Positions 53,196-61,805 of a stretch of 64,000 bases of DNA are shown here, one piece after another (the first letter of the stretch is position 1; each line of letters starts with the position of its first letter). The DNA is from Ensifer aridi (GTDB taxonomy: Bacteria > Pseudomonadota > Alphaproteobacteria > Rhizobiales > Rhizobiaceae). The stretch covers positions 1-64,000 of the forward strand of contig NZ_LUAV01000031.1 of NCBI RefSeq assembly GCF_002078505.1, given 5' to 3'. The translations under genes and the position numbers were made by a program. The notes beneath the pieces were generated by a model. It had not been told where the DNA came from. It saw only the letters and a program-made list of their open reading frames with translations, and did not search any database.

Positions 53196-53201
53196 ATTAT
53201 A
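53196..53201 (-). promoter_or_regulatory. -10 box (TATAAT) for the HTH gene
   Basis: A consensus TATAAT on the minus strand ends 8 bases before the ATG at 53187, so transcription would begin at or next to the start codon. No clear -35 is visible at ideal spacing (TTCGCT at 18 bp). No ribosome binding site is seen. Confidence 0.45.
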
Positions 53202-53339
53202 GCAGCGAAATCGTGTTAAAGCGAAAATCGCCGGGTGCGAGGCAAGCGGCAGGTATCAGCCGGTGACACTGACACATGTGTCACCAATTCTTGTCGGAGA
53301 ACGCTTTCTTGCGTTTCTGCCAGTTAACCACACCTCGAA

Positions 53340-53516
53340 GATGCAACGATCTAGCTACTTTTTGCTACTTTGAGATGCGCCGGCCCGGTGGCATCATCGC
53401 GATGTCGCCGGGAAATTGCTGCCCGGCACCATCGCCCTCGCTGCAACCGGCCCCCTCCGAAACAGCGGCTTGGTAGGGCGAAAAGGAAGCCTCGGCAGTG
53501 CCCGCCGGGGCTTTTT
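53340..53516 (+). ncRNA. Candidate structured small RNA
   Basis: A 12-bp hairpin (CCCGGTGGCATC at 53384-53395, GATGTCGCCGGG at 53401-53412, two G-T pairs, 5-nt loop) is followed about 75 bp later by a strong intrinsic terminator (53488-53516). No credible protein-coding gene ends at that terminator. This is consistent with a small RNA of roughly 100-170 nt. No known RNA family recognised; the 5-prime end is a guess. Confidence 0.4.
53488..53516 (+). terminator. Intrinsic terminator
   Basis: AGCCTCGGC (53488-53496) pairs with GCCGGGGCT (53504-53512), one T-G pair, 7-nt loop, followed by TTTTC. A classical Rho-independent terminator. Confidence 0.8.
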
Positions 53517-53754
53517 CGTGCCCCCATGTCTGCCGGTTGATTCGCACCACCAACTTTCTCCTTGCGCCCTTGGTCGCCGAATCGACGAGGCCCGCCTGGG
53601 CGGGGAAACCGCGTCGCATTTATCGGCACCGGAGAGACAACGGCGGCAGAAGGATCCCTGATGGGAGGAACGCAAATGAGGCCGGGAACGACCACTGGCC
53701 TCTACGTCGTATGCCTCGGACTTTCCGGGCAGATACACATGCCGCTGTCAGACC

Positions 53755-53910
53755 GTGCTTCACGGCGGCGAGGGCGGAACTGAAACCTCACCAGGGGTGC
53801 GGGTCGTGGATCGCATCGAGCCGATCCGGGCCGAAATGCGGAAGCGGGGCCTTTACCGGATTCCGCGCTTCCCCACGGACGATCCGATGATCGCCGAATG
53901 CTGGCTTTGA
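53755..53910 (+). CDS. Small basic protein, possibly phage-like
   Basis: A 51-residue frame (GTG start) ending in RIEPIRAEMRKRGLYRIPRF and PTDDPMIAECWL. The last 37 residues look like a real small protein rather than noise, with a compact charged helix and a Cys-Trp-Leu end. No ribosome binding site or family recognised; such short proteins occur in rhizobial prophage regions, an inference only. Confidence 0.35.
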   Translation: MLHGGEGGTETSPGVRVVDRIEPIRAEMRKRGLYRIPRFPTDDPMIAECWL

Positions 53911-54169
53911 AGTGTCAAATTATCACTGTCCGCTTCGTCTCAAGATAGTTGAAGGTGGATGACAGCTCTGAGCCCGAAGGGGACTGTCAATTCGTTGCGC
54001 GGGGACGGCAGGTTTGCGCCCCCAAGACGGTCGTTGGACCACCCGGGTTGTCTGTCTCAAAGCTGCCGGTCGGCTACGATAGTGACAACGCCCAGTGGCC
54101 GGTTCAAGCGGCTTCGGTTTTCCCGCAATAATCGGGGTGTCCCTTTCCGATCACAATTGCTGCAAGGGT

Positions 54170-54679
54170 TCAAGTGAGGTTAGCGAGGATATCGTCGACA
54201 ACACGTGCGACGGTATTCGCCGTGTCGATGGTGATGCCGGCAGGAAGATGTTCCCGAGTATGATGGTAGTGGAGTACCAGTGCCCGCTCAGCCGGTTCGA
54301 AGCCAGGCTCATTCGGCCGTCCATCTAATCTTCGGTTCAACGTCTCAGCGTCGATGTCGAGCACGAATATCTTGTCGAATAGGTGCAGGAATTTTTGGAA
54401 ATTGCGCGAGCCGCCACAGAAGAATGTGGCAGGATGGGTGGTGTCGGCAGCAATGGTCCGGACCTTGTCGGCGGGCCAGATCCAGTGCGCGTAGCCCCAA
54501 GCGATGCGGTCTGCGCCTTTGGGAGGGCCTGCGAGTGCCTGGCCTGTCTCGGGGTCACCGACATAAGCTAAGACCCGATCACCATGGATCACATGGTAGC
54601 CCCGCCGCTCCAGTTCTGTAGCGACAGACGTTTTTCCAGTGCCGGAACCGCCTTCGATCAGATAGTTCTTGATGCCCAT
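54170..54679 (-). CDS. Small P-loop kinase (adenylate/nucleoside-kinase-like)
   Basis: A 169-residue AAA_33-type or nucleoside-kinase-like protein, started at MGIKNYLIEGG. Walker A is GGSGTGKTS (about 9-17). A later FDKIFVLDIDAETLNRRL block (about 110-127) resembles the second core strand and LID start of small kinases, and the C-terminal helix follows. The phosphate acceptor is unknown. It stands alone between debris and a methyltransferase gene. No strong ribosome binding site is visible. Confidence 0.75.
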   Translation of the reverse strand: MGIKNYLIEGGSGTGKTSVATELERRGYHVIHGDRVLAYVGDPETGQALAGPPKGADRIAWGYAHWIWPADKVRTIAADTTHPATFFCGGSRNFQKFLHLFDKIFVLDIDAETLNRRLDGRPNEPGFEPAERALVLHYHHTREHLPAGITIDTANTVARVVDDILANLT

Positions 54680-54875
54680 AGGTTTATCATGGCTTCCAAT
54701 CGGGTAAGAAGACACCCTACCTCAGAGTGCTCAGGTCACAAGCTGAGCGATCAGGTCAGCTGTCCATCCGCTACGTTAGTGCAGCCACGCCCAGAACGCG
54801 CCCTCAAGTACGTTATTCAGGACGACTTGCCACCATCTTGAAAGCAGTCATCCGTTCAGCCGCCGCCGCACGATT

Positions 54876-55655
54876 TCAGCGGCGCGCGACACCGATCAGT
54901 GCGGTAGATGGTATCGGCAGAACCGCTCGATCGGCAGCAATTCTGCGGACCTCGGCGACGACTGCCGCTTTCTCCTGGTCGGAAAGGCTAGTCCAATCCG
55001 GAGACATGCCAAACAATGTGTCGGGCTCGTTGAGTGTCGCGACCTCAAGTTCATATTCATACATGACTTGATCGATCTGCGGATCCCGATAGCCTGCATC
55101 GATCAGTTCCCGCGCGAAATCCTTCGGATCGGTTAGCGCCTGGACGGCTTCCGGCATCGCCATGCTCTGAAGGTCAGGAAACAGCGTCTGGCGGATCTGA
55201 CCTAGCAGCAGAAACGTCGCCGCGCCACGACTCTGCCAGGTTGCGACCACACCATATCCACCCGGACGAGTCACTCGCGCCATCTCGGCGAGGCCCTTGC
55301 GCCAGTCGGGGAACATAATCACGCCGAATATCGAGAAGACTGCGTCGAAACCCGCGTCAGGAAGGTCGAGGTTCTGCCCATCCATGACGCGCGCCTCCAC
55401 ATTGGGCAGTCGGGCAGCCGCGATGCGGGTGACCATGCCGGGCGAGAAGTCGGTCGCGAGCACCTGAGCGCCCGTGCGCGCCGCAGCCAGTGCCAATGCG
55501 CCGGTGCCGGCCGCGACATCCAGGACTCGAGCCTCCGAGGTCAGCGGCACGCGTGCCAACGCCGCTTCGGCATAGCGCGCAGTGAAGGGGTGCGCGGTCT
55601 TCTCGTAGTGCAGAGCAGCAGTATCCCAATGATCGGGGTTCTCAAATTCACGCAT
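54876..55655 (-). CDS. Class I SAM-dependent methyltransferase
   Basis: A 259-residue Rossmann-fold methyltransferase, started at MREFENPDHWD behind GAGGCG. Motif I is VLDVAAGTGALALAA (about 44-58); the post-I acidic residue is in VLATDFSPGM; motif III-like VTRPGGYGVVATW (about 128-140). It resembles UbiE/Methyltransf_11 proteins. It is divergent from an Rrf2 regulator with a dyad between them, so it is probably controlled by it. Substrate unknown. Confidence 0.87.
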   Translation of the reverse strand: MREFENPDHWDTAALHYEKTAHPFTARYAEAALARVPLTSEARVLDVAAGTGALALAAARTGAQVLATDFSPGMVTRIAAARLPNVEARVMDGQNLDLPDAGFDAVFSIFGVIMFPDWRKGLAEMARVTRPGGYGVVATWQSRGAATFLLLGQIRQTLFPDLQSMAMPEAVQALTDPKDFARELIDAGYRDPQIDQVMYEYELEVATLNEPDTLFGMSPDWTSLSDQEKAAVVAEVRRIAADRAVLPIPSTALIGVARR

Positions 55656-55673
55656 GTCACGCCTCTTCGAATC

Positions 55674-55692
55674 ATGTAACATTTAATGTAAC
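55674..55692. promoter_or_regulatory. Candidate Rrf2 operator
   Basis: ACATTTAATGT (55679-55689) is a dyad with a central T, inside two direct ATGTAAC repeats (55674-55680, 55686-55692). It lies between the divergent methyltransferase and Rrf2 genes. Confidence 0.6.
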
Positions 55693-55740
55693 GTGAGTTG
55701 CCGACGCTGCCAATCCACTCCACCGTGCAAGGATGAAACC

Positions 55741-56196
55741 GTGCGCAACGACAGCCGCCTTTCCCGCATGCTCCATGTGTTGCTCCACATGGCACGCCAC
55801 GATGGACCTATGACGTCCGAGGTGGTCGCGCGCATGCTTGGGACCAACCCGGTGGTCGTACGCCGTACGATGGCGGGCCTGCGTAAAGCGGGTTATGTGC
55901 GATCGGAGAAAGGGCATGGCGGCGGTTGGTCGATCGCCATGGACCTCACGAAAGTGTCGCTGCTCGATGTTCATCGGGCAGTGGGAGGTCCGCGCATCTT
56001 CGCCATCGGTAGCGAGCATCCCAACCCCGACTGCGCCGTCGAGAAGATCGTCAACGAGGCGGTCGAAGGCGCCATGCGTGAGGCTGAGGCATTGTTGATC
56101 AGCCGTCTCGGGGAGGTCAGCCTGGCGGAACTCGCCAAACGCTTCGACATGCGTTGTGCTGGGGCGATTGAGGCGCGGGCGCCGAAGCAAACCTAA
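55741..56196 (+). CDS. Rrf2-family transcriptional regulator
   Basis: A 151-residue regulator started at the GTG of MRNDSRLSRMLH behind AAGGATG. The winged helix includes MTSEVVARMLGTNPVVVRR, with the recognition helix and the wing KGHGGGWSIA (about 59-68). The three cysteines that bind a 2Fe-2S cluster in IscR/NsrR are missing: only single cysteines occur (DCAVEK and RCAG). It probably senses something other than an Fe-S cluster or is redox-thiol based. Divergent from the methyltransferase. Confidence 0.9.
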   Translation: MRNDSRLSRMLHVLLHMARHDGPMTSEVVARMLGTNPVVVRRTMAGLRKAGYVRSEKGHGGGWSIAMDLTKVSLLDVHRAVGGPRIFAIGSEHPNPDCAVEKIVNEAVEGAMREAEALLISRLGEVSLAELAKRFDMRCAGAIEARAPKQT

Positions 56197-56325
56197 GCAT
56201 ACTAGCAGGCGGGATACACTTTAGGCGTGTCCGCAATGCGCCTTCATTTCGGAAGTTCGAATGCTGGGTATCGCCGCCTGATAGCGGTCATTCATTCCGC
56301 AGGTGAGCCCGTATAGGTCCTTCGC

Positions 56326-56512
56326 CTAACCCACCTCCCGCTGAATCGCTTCACCGATCCGCGATACCATATCCTGCGGCAGTGAAAGGTCGGCCGCGGC
56401 CAGGCTCTCGCGCAGCTGTACGGGGCTCGAGGTGCCCGGCATCGACAAGATGCTGGGCGAGCGGGGCGAGGAGGCCAGAGCTATCTGCATCGGCGAGACG
56501 CCATTCCCTTGT
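56326..56512 (-). pseudogene. C-terminal remnant of an aldo-keto reductase
   Basis: The minus strand reads GVSPMQIALASS, then MPGTSSPVQLRESLAAADLS and a normal stop at 56326. This is the C-terminal NADPH-binding part of an aldo-keto reductase like that at 21778 (compare IPGTSSRVHLRENLAAAE), with local damage where LAWLL...ILLIPG is expected. Everything upstream is missing. It sits just downstream of the MBL gene, probably once its operon partner. Confidence 0.7.
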
Positions 56513-56527
56513 TACAGCAGTTGCTGA

Positions 56528-57523
56528 TTAGGCTCTCTGCTGAAAGTATCGGAGTGCTGGCGAAATGAACTCCGGATTCTCCCATGTTGCATAACGCGCG
56601 CGAAGGAGCGACGGAAGCTTGGCCGTCTGCGGACCGGCCTCGGCGGGCATTCCACGCACCGTTTGGAAATAGCCAAGCACGGCCTCAGGAAGCTCGGCGC
56701 CGCCGAGATTTCCGTGCCCCGGTACAATGAGGCGCGGCTGCAACCGCATCAAATCGTTGAGAGCGGTTTCCCACTTTGCAACGTCAATGTCGCCGGCACC
56801 GATCATAGGCGGGAAGAACGGCACGATTGGAAACATACGCTCTTCGAGAAGGTCTCCCGCGAACAGGATGCGCTCCTGGGGCAGGAAGAGGATCTGATCC
56901 CCCGGAGAATGGGCGGTGCCCCAAGTCCGAAACCGGACTTCACGACCACCCAGATCGATCACGGTCTCCGCGGTGTCATATGTCTCATGCGGTGGCGTCA
57001 GTTTGATCCCGTCCAGCAGATGCTTCTGCCCTTCCGGCAGAATGGCCGCTCTGAAGCCGTCCAACAAGGTCTGACCTGAGCGCTGCAAATAGTCCCGTTG
57101 CGCGCTGTTGTAGTAGATGCGTGCGTCGTTCCCAAACACTTGGGCACCGAAGCCGTGTTCCGGATGGGCGTGGGTGACCGTCAGGATGATCCGGCGACCC
57201 GGTGCGAGTTCTCGCGCCAGGCGCAGGACGTTCTCGGCGCTCTCGAGACCAAGACCGCAATCAATCACCAGCACGCTTTCCGTGCCGACGATGATCCCGA
57301 TATTCGGAACGAGCGGGATGCGCTTGTCGGGCACAAGAAAGACACCTGGCGCCATCTCCGCCGGAAAACGTGTATCCACGGTTGGCAGGGGCCGCGCGGG
57401 CGGTTGCAAGATGTCCTGCCCTTGTGCGCTAGCGCGGATCGGAACCATTCCCGCCAGTCCAGCCAAGACCGTCAGCTTCAGCAAATCGCGTCTGTCTGTG
57501 TATGCTGTCTTTTCAGTCTCCAT
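56528..57523 (-). CDS. Tat-exported MBL-fold metallohydrolase
   Basis: A 331-residue metallo-beta-lactamase-fold protein. The N terminus has a twin-arginine signal (DRRDLLKLTVLAGLAG, cleaved after RASA), so it acts folded in the periplasm. The metal motif reads HAHPEHG (His-x-His-x-x-His, with Glu in place of the usual Asp). Later ligands are His in GTAHSPGD, Asp in FAGDLL and His in VPGHGNLGG. The family includes sulfatases, glyoxalases and quorum-quenching lactonases; the substrate is open. Third gene of the SDR-tautomerase-MBL operon. Confidence 0.85.
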   Translation of the reverse strand: METEKTAYTDRRDLLKLTVLAGLAGMVPIRASAQGQDILQPPARPLPTVDTRFPAEMAPGVFLVPDKRIPLVPNIGIIVGTESVLVIDCGLGLESAENVLRLARELAPGRRIILTVTHAHPEHGFGAQVFGNDARIYYNSAQRDYLQRSGQTLLDGFRAAILPEGQKHLLDGIKLTPPHETYDTAETVIDLGGREVRFRTWGTAHSPGDQILFLPQERILFAGDLLEERMFPIVPFFPPMIGAGDIDVAKWETALNDLMRLQPRLIVPGHGNLGGAELPEAVLGYFQTVRGMPAEAGPQTAKLPSLLRARYATWENPEFISPALRYFQQRA

Positions 57524-57567
57524 CACACATGTCTTCCTGTGTTCAGCAGCTCTCTATCGATACGGCG

Positions 57568-57780
57568 TCAGTCCTTTGCCCGGTATTCCTCCGGCATGAC
57601 GAAGACTTCGTCCGCACGGCCGTATCCGCCATCGGGCACTTCCTCGATCAGGACCATCGTGGTCGGACGCACGACCTCGCCGAAATAGCCGACCATGAGT
57701 TCGGTCGTCTTGTGGATCAGGTCTTCCTTCTGCGCCGTCGAAAGCGAGGCCTGGGGCAGTTTGTAGTTCGCGAAAGGCAT
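57568..57780 (-). CDS. 4-Oxalocrotonate tautomerase-family protein
   Basis: A 70-residue tautomerase. Pro2 after the initiator Met becomes the catalytic N-terminal proline (PFANYKLP). The rest fits the short beta-alpha-beta subunit: helix QKEDLIHKTTELMVGYFG and strand TTMVLIEEVPDGGYGR. It interconverts enol and keto acids or dehalogenates small acids. It lies 29 bp downstream of the SDR gene and 44 bp upstream of the MBL gene. Confidence 0.9.
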   Translation of the reverse strand: MPFANYKLPQASLSTAQKEDLIHKTTELMVGYFGEVVRPTTMVLIEEVPDGGYGRADEVFVMPEEYRAKD

Positions 57781-57809
57781 GGTGTGTTCCTTGGATTTGA
57801 GGGTTGCGA

Positions 57810-58547
57810 TTAGACCGCGCCGCCATTGGCGCGGATGGTTTGACCATTGATCCAGCCGCTTTCCGGCCCAGCCAGGAAAGCGACGGCGTTAGCGATGTCA
57901 TCGGGACGGCCCAGGCGGCCGAGCGGGATCATCCGCGTGATGCTGGCGACCAGTTCCTCAGACTTGCCGCGCATGAAGAAATCGGTCTCGACCGGGCCGG
58001 GCGCGATTGCATTCACGGTGATCCCGCGTGGGCCCAACTCCTTGGCAAGCACGTGCGTCACCGCCTCGATCCCCGCTTTCGTCGCGGCATACAATCCGTA
58101 ACCGGGCTGGTAGAAGCCCACCACGCTTGAGGACACGCTGATGATCCGCCCGCCATCGCGCAGCCGCTTGGCGCCTTCGCGCATGCCGCGGAACGTGCCG
58201 CCGAGATTGATGGTGCAGTGGTCTTCGATGTCCGCGTCCGTCGCGTCGGCTACAGGTGAGAGCCGCATCATGCCTGCATTGTTGACCAGTAGATCGACCG
58301 GGCCGAACGCGGCTTCAGCCGCATCGAACAGGGCGGGCATGCCGGCCGGATCGCCGACGTCAGCCTGCACCGCAACCGCCTTGCCGCCCGCCTGCTCGAT
58401 GTCCTGCACGACCTGACGGGCAGCAGCCTCATCGCGGGCATAGTTCACCGCAACAGCACAACCCTCATGGGCAAGCCGTCGCGCGATTGCCGCGCCGATG
58501 CCCTTGCCGGCGCCGGTCACGATTGCGGTTTTGTCTTTCAGCCTCAT
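57810..58547 (-). CDS. Short-chain dehydrogenase/reductase (FabG-like)
   Basis: A 245-residue classical SDR, started at MRLKDKTAIV behind GGAGGTC. Cofactor motif TGAGKGIG (about 11-18), NNAG (about 89-92), catalytic Ser in SVSSSVVG, and Tyr-x3-Lys in YAATK (about 152-156). C-terminal GWINGQTIRANGG is typical of FabG/glucose-1-dehydrogenase relatives. First gene of a minus-strand operon with the tautomerase and MBL genes, divergent from a LysR regulator. Confidence 0.93.
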   Translation of the reverse strand: MRLKDKTAIVTGAGKGIGAAIARRLAHEGCAVAVNYARDEAAARQVVQDIEQAGGKAVAVQADVGDPAGMPALFDAAEAAFGPVDLLVNNAGMMRLSPVADATDADIEDHCTINLGGTFRGMREGAKRLRDGGRIISVSSSVVGFYQPGYGLYAATKAGIEAVTHVLAKELGPRGITVNAIAPGPVETDFFMRGKSEELVASITRMIPLGRLGRPDDIANAVAFLAGPESGWINGQTIRANGGAV

Positions 58548-58623
58548 TTTTTGACCTCCGTTGCTAGGCAAGGAAGTATCGAAACTTGGGAGCGGGATAA
58601 TCGCCCTTTTTCGGGCAACAAAA

Positions 58624-58638
58624 TTCGGCTATACCGAA
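58624..58638. promoter_or_regulatory. LysR-type operator
   Basis: TTCGG-CTATA-CCGAA, containing the T-N11-A core of LysR boxes, ends five bases before the lysR ATG and about 80 bp from the SDR start. Expected to control both directions. Confidence 0.7.
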
Positions 58639-58643
58639 CAAAT

Positions 58644-59537
58644 ATGGATCGCCTCGATGCAATGCGTCTTTTCGTGCGGGTCATCGACCGTCGCAGCTTC
58701 ACGGCCGCGGCGGCCGATCTTGGCATTCCGCGTTCGACGGCCACCGAAGCGATCAGGCGGCTCGAGCGCCAACTCGGCAGCCGGCTGCTGGAACGCACCA
58801 CCCGGCATGTGGCGCCCACGCCGGATGGCGAAGCCTATTACCGGCGGTGCCTGTCGATCCTCGCCGATATCGACGAAGCGGAGGGCGCCTTGCGGGGCGG
58901 TGAACCCTCGGGGGTGCTCCGCATCGATGCGCACGGCGTACTGACGCGGGCTTTCCTACTGCCGCGCCTGCCGGACTTCCTGGAAGCGTATCCACAGATC
59001 AGGTTGCAGATCGGCCAGGGCGACAGGCTGGTCGATCTGGTGCGCGAGGGGGTGGATTGCGTCATCCGGGCGGGCGAACCGGATGACAGCGGCCTGATCA
59101 TGCGCAGGCTCCCCGATATTCCGGAGCAGACCTGCGCCAGCCCGCAATATCTTGAGCGTCACGGGATGCCCTCTTCGGTCGATGATCTCGACCGACACCA
59201 GATGATTGGCTTCGTGTCGTCACGCACGGGCCGTGTGATGCCGATGGAGTTCCAGACCGCCGAGGGAATAAGGGAGGTGACACTTCCCTGCCGAGTGACC
59301 GCCAACGAGGCGGAGACAGCGCATCATCTCGCACGGATGGGCTACGGGCTGATTCAGGCGCCCCGCTATCGCTTCCGGGAGGATCTGGCGCGAGGCGCCC
59401 TTGTAGAAATCCTGCCGGCCCAGCCGCCGCCGCCACTGCCGCTCGCTGCCTATTATCCGCAGAACCGTCAGCTATCGCCACGTGTGCGGGTTTTCCTCGA
59501 CTGGGTGGCTGCGGTTTTCGATGCGACAGATTTGTAG
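58644..59537 (+). CDS. LysR-family transcriptional regulator
   Basis: A 297-residue LysR regulator, started at MDRLDAMRLFVR; upstream codons in the frame cross the operator and overlap the divergent gene, so were excluded. The winged helix has FTAAAADLGIPRSTATEAIRR and LLERTTRHVAPTPDG. The effector domain includes GVDCVIRAGEP. Divergent from the SDR operon, which it most likely regulates. Confidence 0.93.
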   Translation: MDRLDAMRLFVRVIDRRSFTAAAADLGIPRSTATEAIRRLERQLGSRLLERTTRHVAPTPDGEAYYRRCLSILADIDEAEGALRGGEPSGVLRIDAHGVLTRAFLLPRLPDFLEAYPQIRLQIGQGDRLVDLVREGVDCVIRAGEPDDSGLIMRRLPDIPEQTCASPQYLERHGMPSSVDDLDRHQMIGFVSSRTGRVMPMEFQTAEGIREVTLPCRVTANEAETAHHLARMGYGLIQAPRYRFREDLARGALVEILPAQPPPPLPLAAYYPQNRQLSPRVRVFLDWVAAVFDATDL

Positions 59538-59874
59538 TTTGATGTACTTGCCTGCGCCCGAGGCTCGGGCGTCCGCCCCCGCTGCCAGTCGTGACGCTTT
59601 GCCCCAACCGAACGACGCCGTAGAGTAGGCACTTTCGCGACAGTCGCAACGTCTTGACGCAACCTGCTCGTTACAGGACGAACAACGGTCTTCCACTCTT
59701 CTGCGACCGCGGTGAATGCGGAGAAACGACCCTGTGCGGCCGTCTGATATGCAATGGGGCAAAGACTGCTTCGAGCCCAATCCGGTCCTTCGAGGTGTCG
59801 CCGTCAGCGGCACAGGCGGGTGATGGCGTGGACACCCCCGACGGCATCGCTGTGCCAGAATGGCGGTGTTGCAA
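59538..59874. other. IS-flanking debris
   Basis: About 340 bp between lysR and the IS110 remnant. Several overlapping frames on the minus strand have no recognisable family. I see no intact gene here. Confidence 0.45.
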
Positions 59875-60197
59875 CCATTTAAGAACGGCCGCCAGTTCGC
59901 GGCCTGGCTTGGCCTGGTGCCGAAGAAGCGATCCAGTGGAGGGCGAGCCCGTTTGTTCGGCATCAGCAACCGCGGCGATCGCTATCTGCGCACACTGATG
60001 ATTCATGGCGCTCGCGCCGCTTTAAGCCGGGCTAGCGGCAAGCAGGACCCACGAAGCCTCTGGCTCGGCAAGATGCGGCAACGGCGGCATCCCAACGTCG
60101 CGGCCGTTGCGCTTGCCAACAAAATGCGCGGATCGTGTGGGCCATGCTCTCGGACGACACCGCTTACGAGCCCGCGCTGTCGGTGAAGGCGGCCTGA
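59875..60197 (+). mobile_element. C-terminal part of an IS110-family transposase
   Basis: The frame from about 59875 reads FKNGRQFAAWLGLVP, GISNRGDRYLRTLMIHGARA and RRHPNVAAVALANK, the Tnp20 (C-terminal, serine-containing) domain of IS110-type transposases. After ANK one base is lost (near 60124); the ending NARIVWAMLSDDTAYEP continues in the next frame to the stop at 60197. The N-terminal DEDD RuvC-like part is absent. An inactive remnant. Confidence 0.87.
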
Positions 60198-60812
60198 GCC
60201 CAAGCGGCGAATAAGCAAAGGAGGTCTCACCCCGGCAATTGAGCAAATGGCAGGAGATCGAAAAACGGTCACCCCGTCGCTTCCCGAACCTGATCTGTGG
60301 ACCGGCATGGCGGTAGCCAATGTCACCGGGGCTTTGAGGTGGAAGCGGGCGAAAACCCATCGAGGCTCGCGGCGAAGACGTTGTCCAGCCGCATCACGAA
60401 GCCGGATATACGTCAGCAGTTGTGACCAATGATCCTGATCCAGCCGACTGTTAAAATCGGGCGGGGTCCATATACGTCCACAGATGGAGAGCGAAGCTGA
60501 AGAGCCAAGCGCTGAGTGAGGGCAATGCGCGCAAAGCCGCCGTTCAGCCGATGAGCAGTCAAGTGATGTCGTGTGCCGAACGGAAACGCCCACCCAGTCT
60601 TCCTTTGCCTTGTCGGCGGCTTCGCGACACCGGGCCACGCCGCTGAATTCAAGCCGGTAACGTACGCTTCGAATGGCGCGGGTGAACGGAGCACGGCTGG
60701 TGCCGGCCACCGCTACTGGCGGAACGGCTGGGAGGGTCCGCTCGTCGCCGTTCCTGCAGTCAGGCTTTTTGCATTGGCTCCGGAGAGACTCTGCGGCGTG
60801 CGCAAGGGCAAT
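60198..60812. other. Non-coding stretch after the IS110 remnant
   Basis: About 600 bp without a gene. The first 220 bp directly follow the transposase stop and include AAAGGAGGTCTCACCCCGGC at about 60218. In the IS1111 subgroup this position holds the non-coding region specifying the guide (bridge/seek) RNA. The remaining part has only shadow frames. Confidence 0.45.
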
Positions 60813-61691
60813 TCAATGCGTCGCGATCGACTTTAGCTGCCTATCAGTCCATTCCGGCGGTGCACCGACCTTACTTGCCACAACGCCGGCGAGGCCGGGC
60901 GCTCGGCCGAACGCGTCGCATGCCGCATATTTCGGTTTGCCTCCCAGCCAAGACTTCATCCTCTGCCCCGAAGGCAGCGATAAGTCTAATCCCTTTGGCT
61001 CCTTACGGGCGATCAGTACTCGAGAAAAATCGCTCCCGAACTTGGAAGCCAGGCTGTACGCGTCCCCGACCTCGGAAACGCGCGGGCTGTTCTGGATGGA
61101 GTTGGCGCCCCGCGCCCACACCATGGCCGCACGTTGCACGCCGCTCCTGTCGAGAGCCTCCGCCTCGACGGCCAATCCCCCGAGGCCAATGGGGAGCCGT
61201 GGCACGCTGACAGGAAGCACAGCGCCGCTGCCCAGCGTTACCGCGGTCGACACACCCGCCATCGCCTTGTTTGTCGGCACCACTTCGGTAAAGACTGATC
61301 GGATCGTCAGATCCGCCGGTTGGCCGGCTGAGACCATTTGGTACTTGTCACTGAGTGCGACACAGAGCGCCCGGTCCAGTGCGTTCGAAACCAATGCCCG
61401 ATCCGTGTCTGATTTAATGCGCGATGCGGCGCTGAACGCGAAGCTCGTCGGCACGATGCTTACCGTCTTCACCGCGGCCAAACCTTGGCCGTCCACATAA
61501 GTGCGAGATTTGGCGAGCTTTCCATTTACCGCGCCAAGATTGCCGTAGGAGGTCAGCGTGCCGCCTTCTTTGAGCGGGACTGAGGCGCAGGCCGTTATTG
61601 CTGCCAAAGGAAGAGCCAGGCAGGCAAATCTCAAAGGGAACACGGCGGCCCTAAGCAGGTGGATTGATTTGGATGTCGGATTATTGCGCAC
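60813..61691 (-). CDS. DUF3313 lipoprotein
   Basis: A 292-residue predicted lipoprotein. A GTG start with GGAGGG upstream gives a long signal with lipobox AITAC at about 31-35. The mature part matches the DUF3313 pattern: alternating short strands, Tyr-Gly-Asn-Leu near the N terminus, VSIVPTSFAF and a basic stretch near the end. Function unknown. It is downstream of the kinase/response-regulator pair on the same strand but 114 bp away, so it may be a target rather than an operon member. Confidence 0.75.
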   Translation of the reverse strand: MRNNPTSKSIHLLRAAVFPLRFACLALPLAAITACASVPLKEGGTLTSYGNLGAVNGKLAKSRTYVDGQGLAAVKTVSIVPTSFAFSAASRIKSDTDRALVSNALDRALCVALSDKYQMVSAGQPADLTIRSVFTEVVPTNKAMAGVSTAVTLGSGAVLPVSVPRLPIGLGGLAVEAEALDRSGVQRAAMVWARGANSIQNSPRVSEVGDAYSLASKFGSDFSRVLIARKEPKGLDLSLPSGQRMKSWLGGKPKYAACDAFGRAPGLAGVVASKVGAPPEWTDRQLKSIATH

Positions 61692-61805
61692 GCCGCACGA
61701 CCCTCCGTTGCGGATGAATTTGCCGGACGTTGCGAAGGAAGGATTGCAGCAGCATTACACATGGCATTGGAGAATGCGCAGATCGTGCGTTCCGGGAAAT
61801 CAGCC

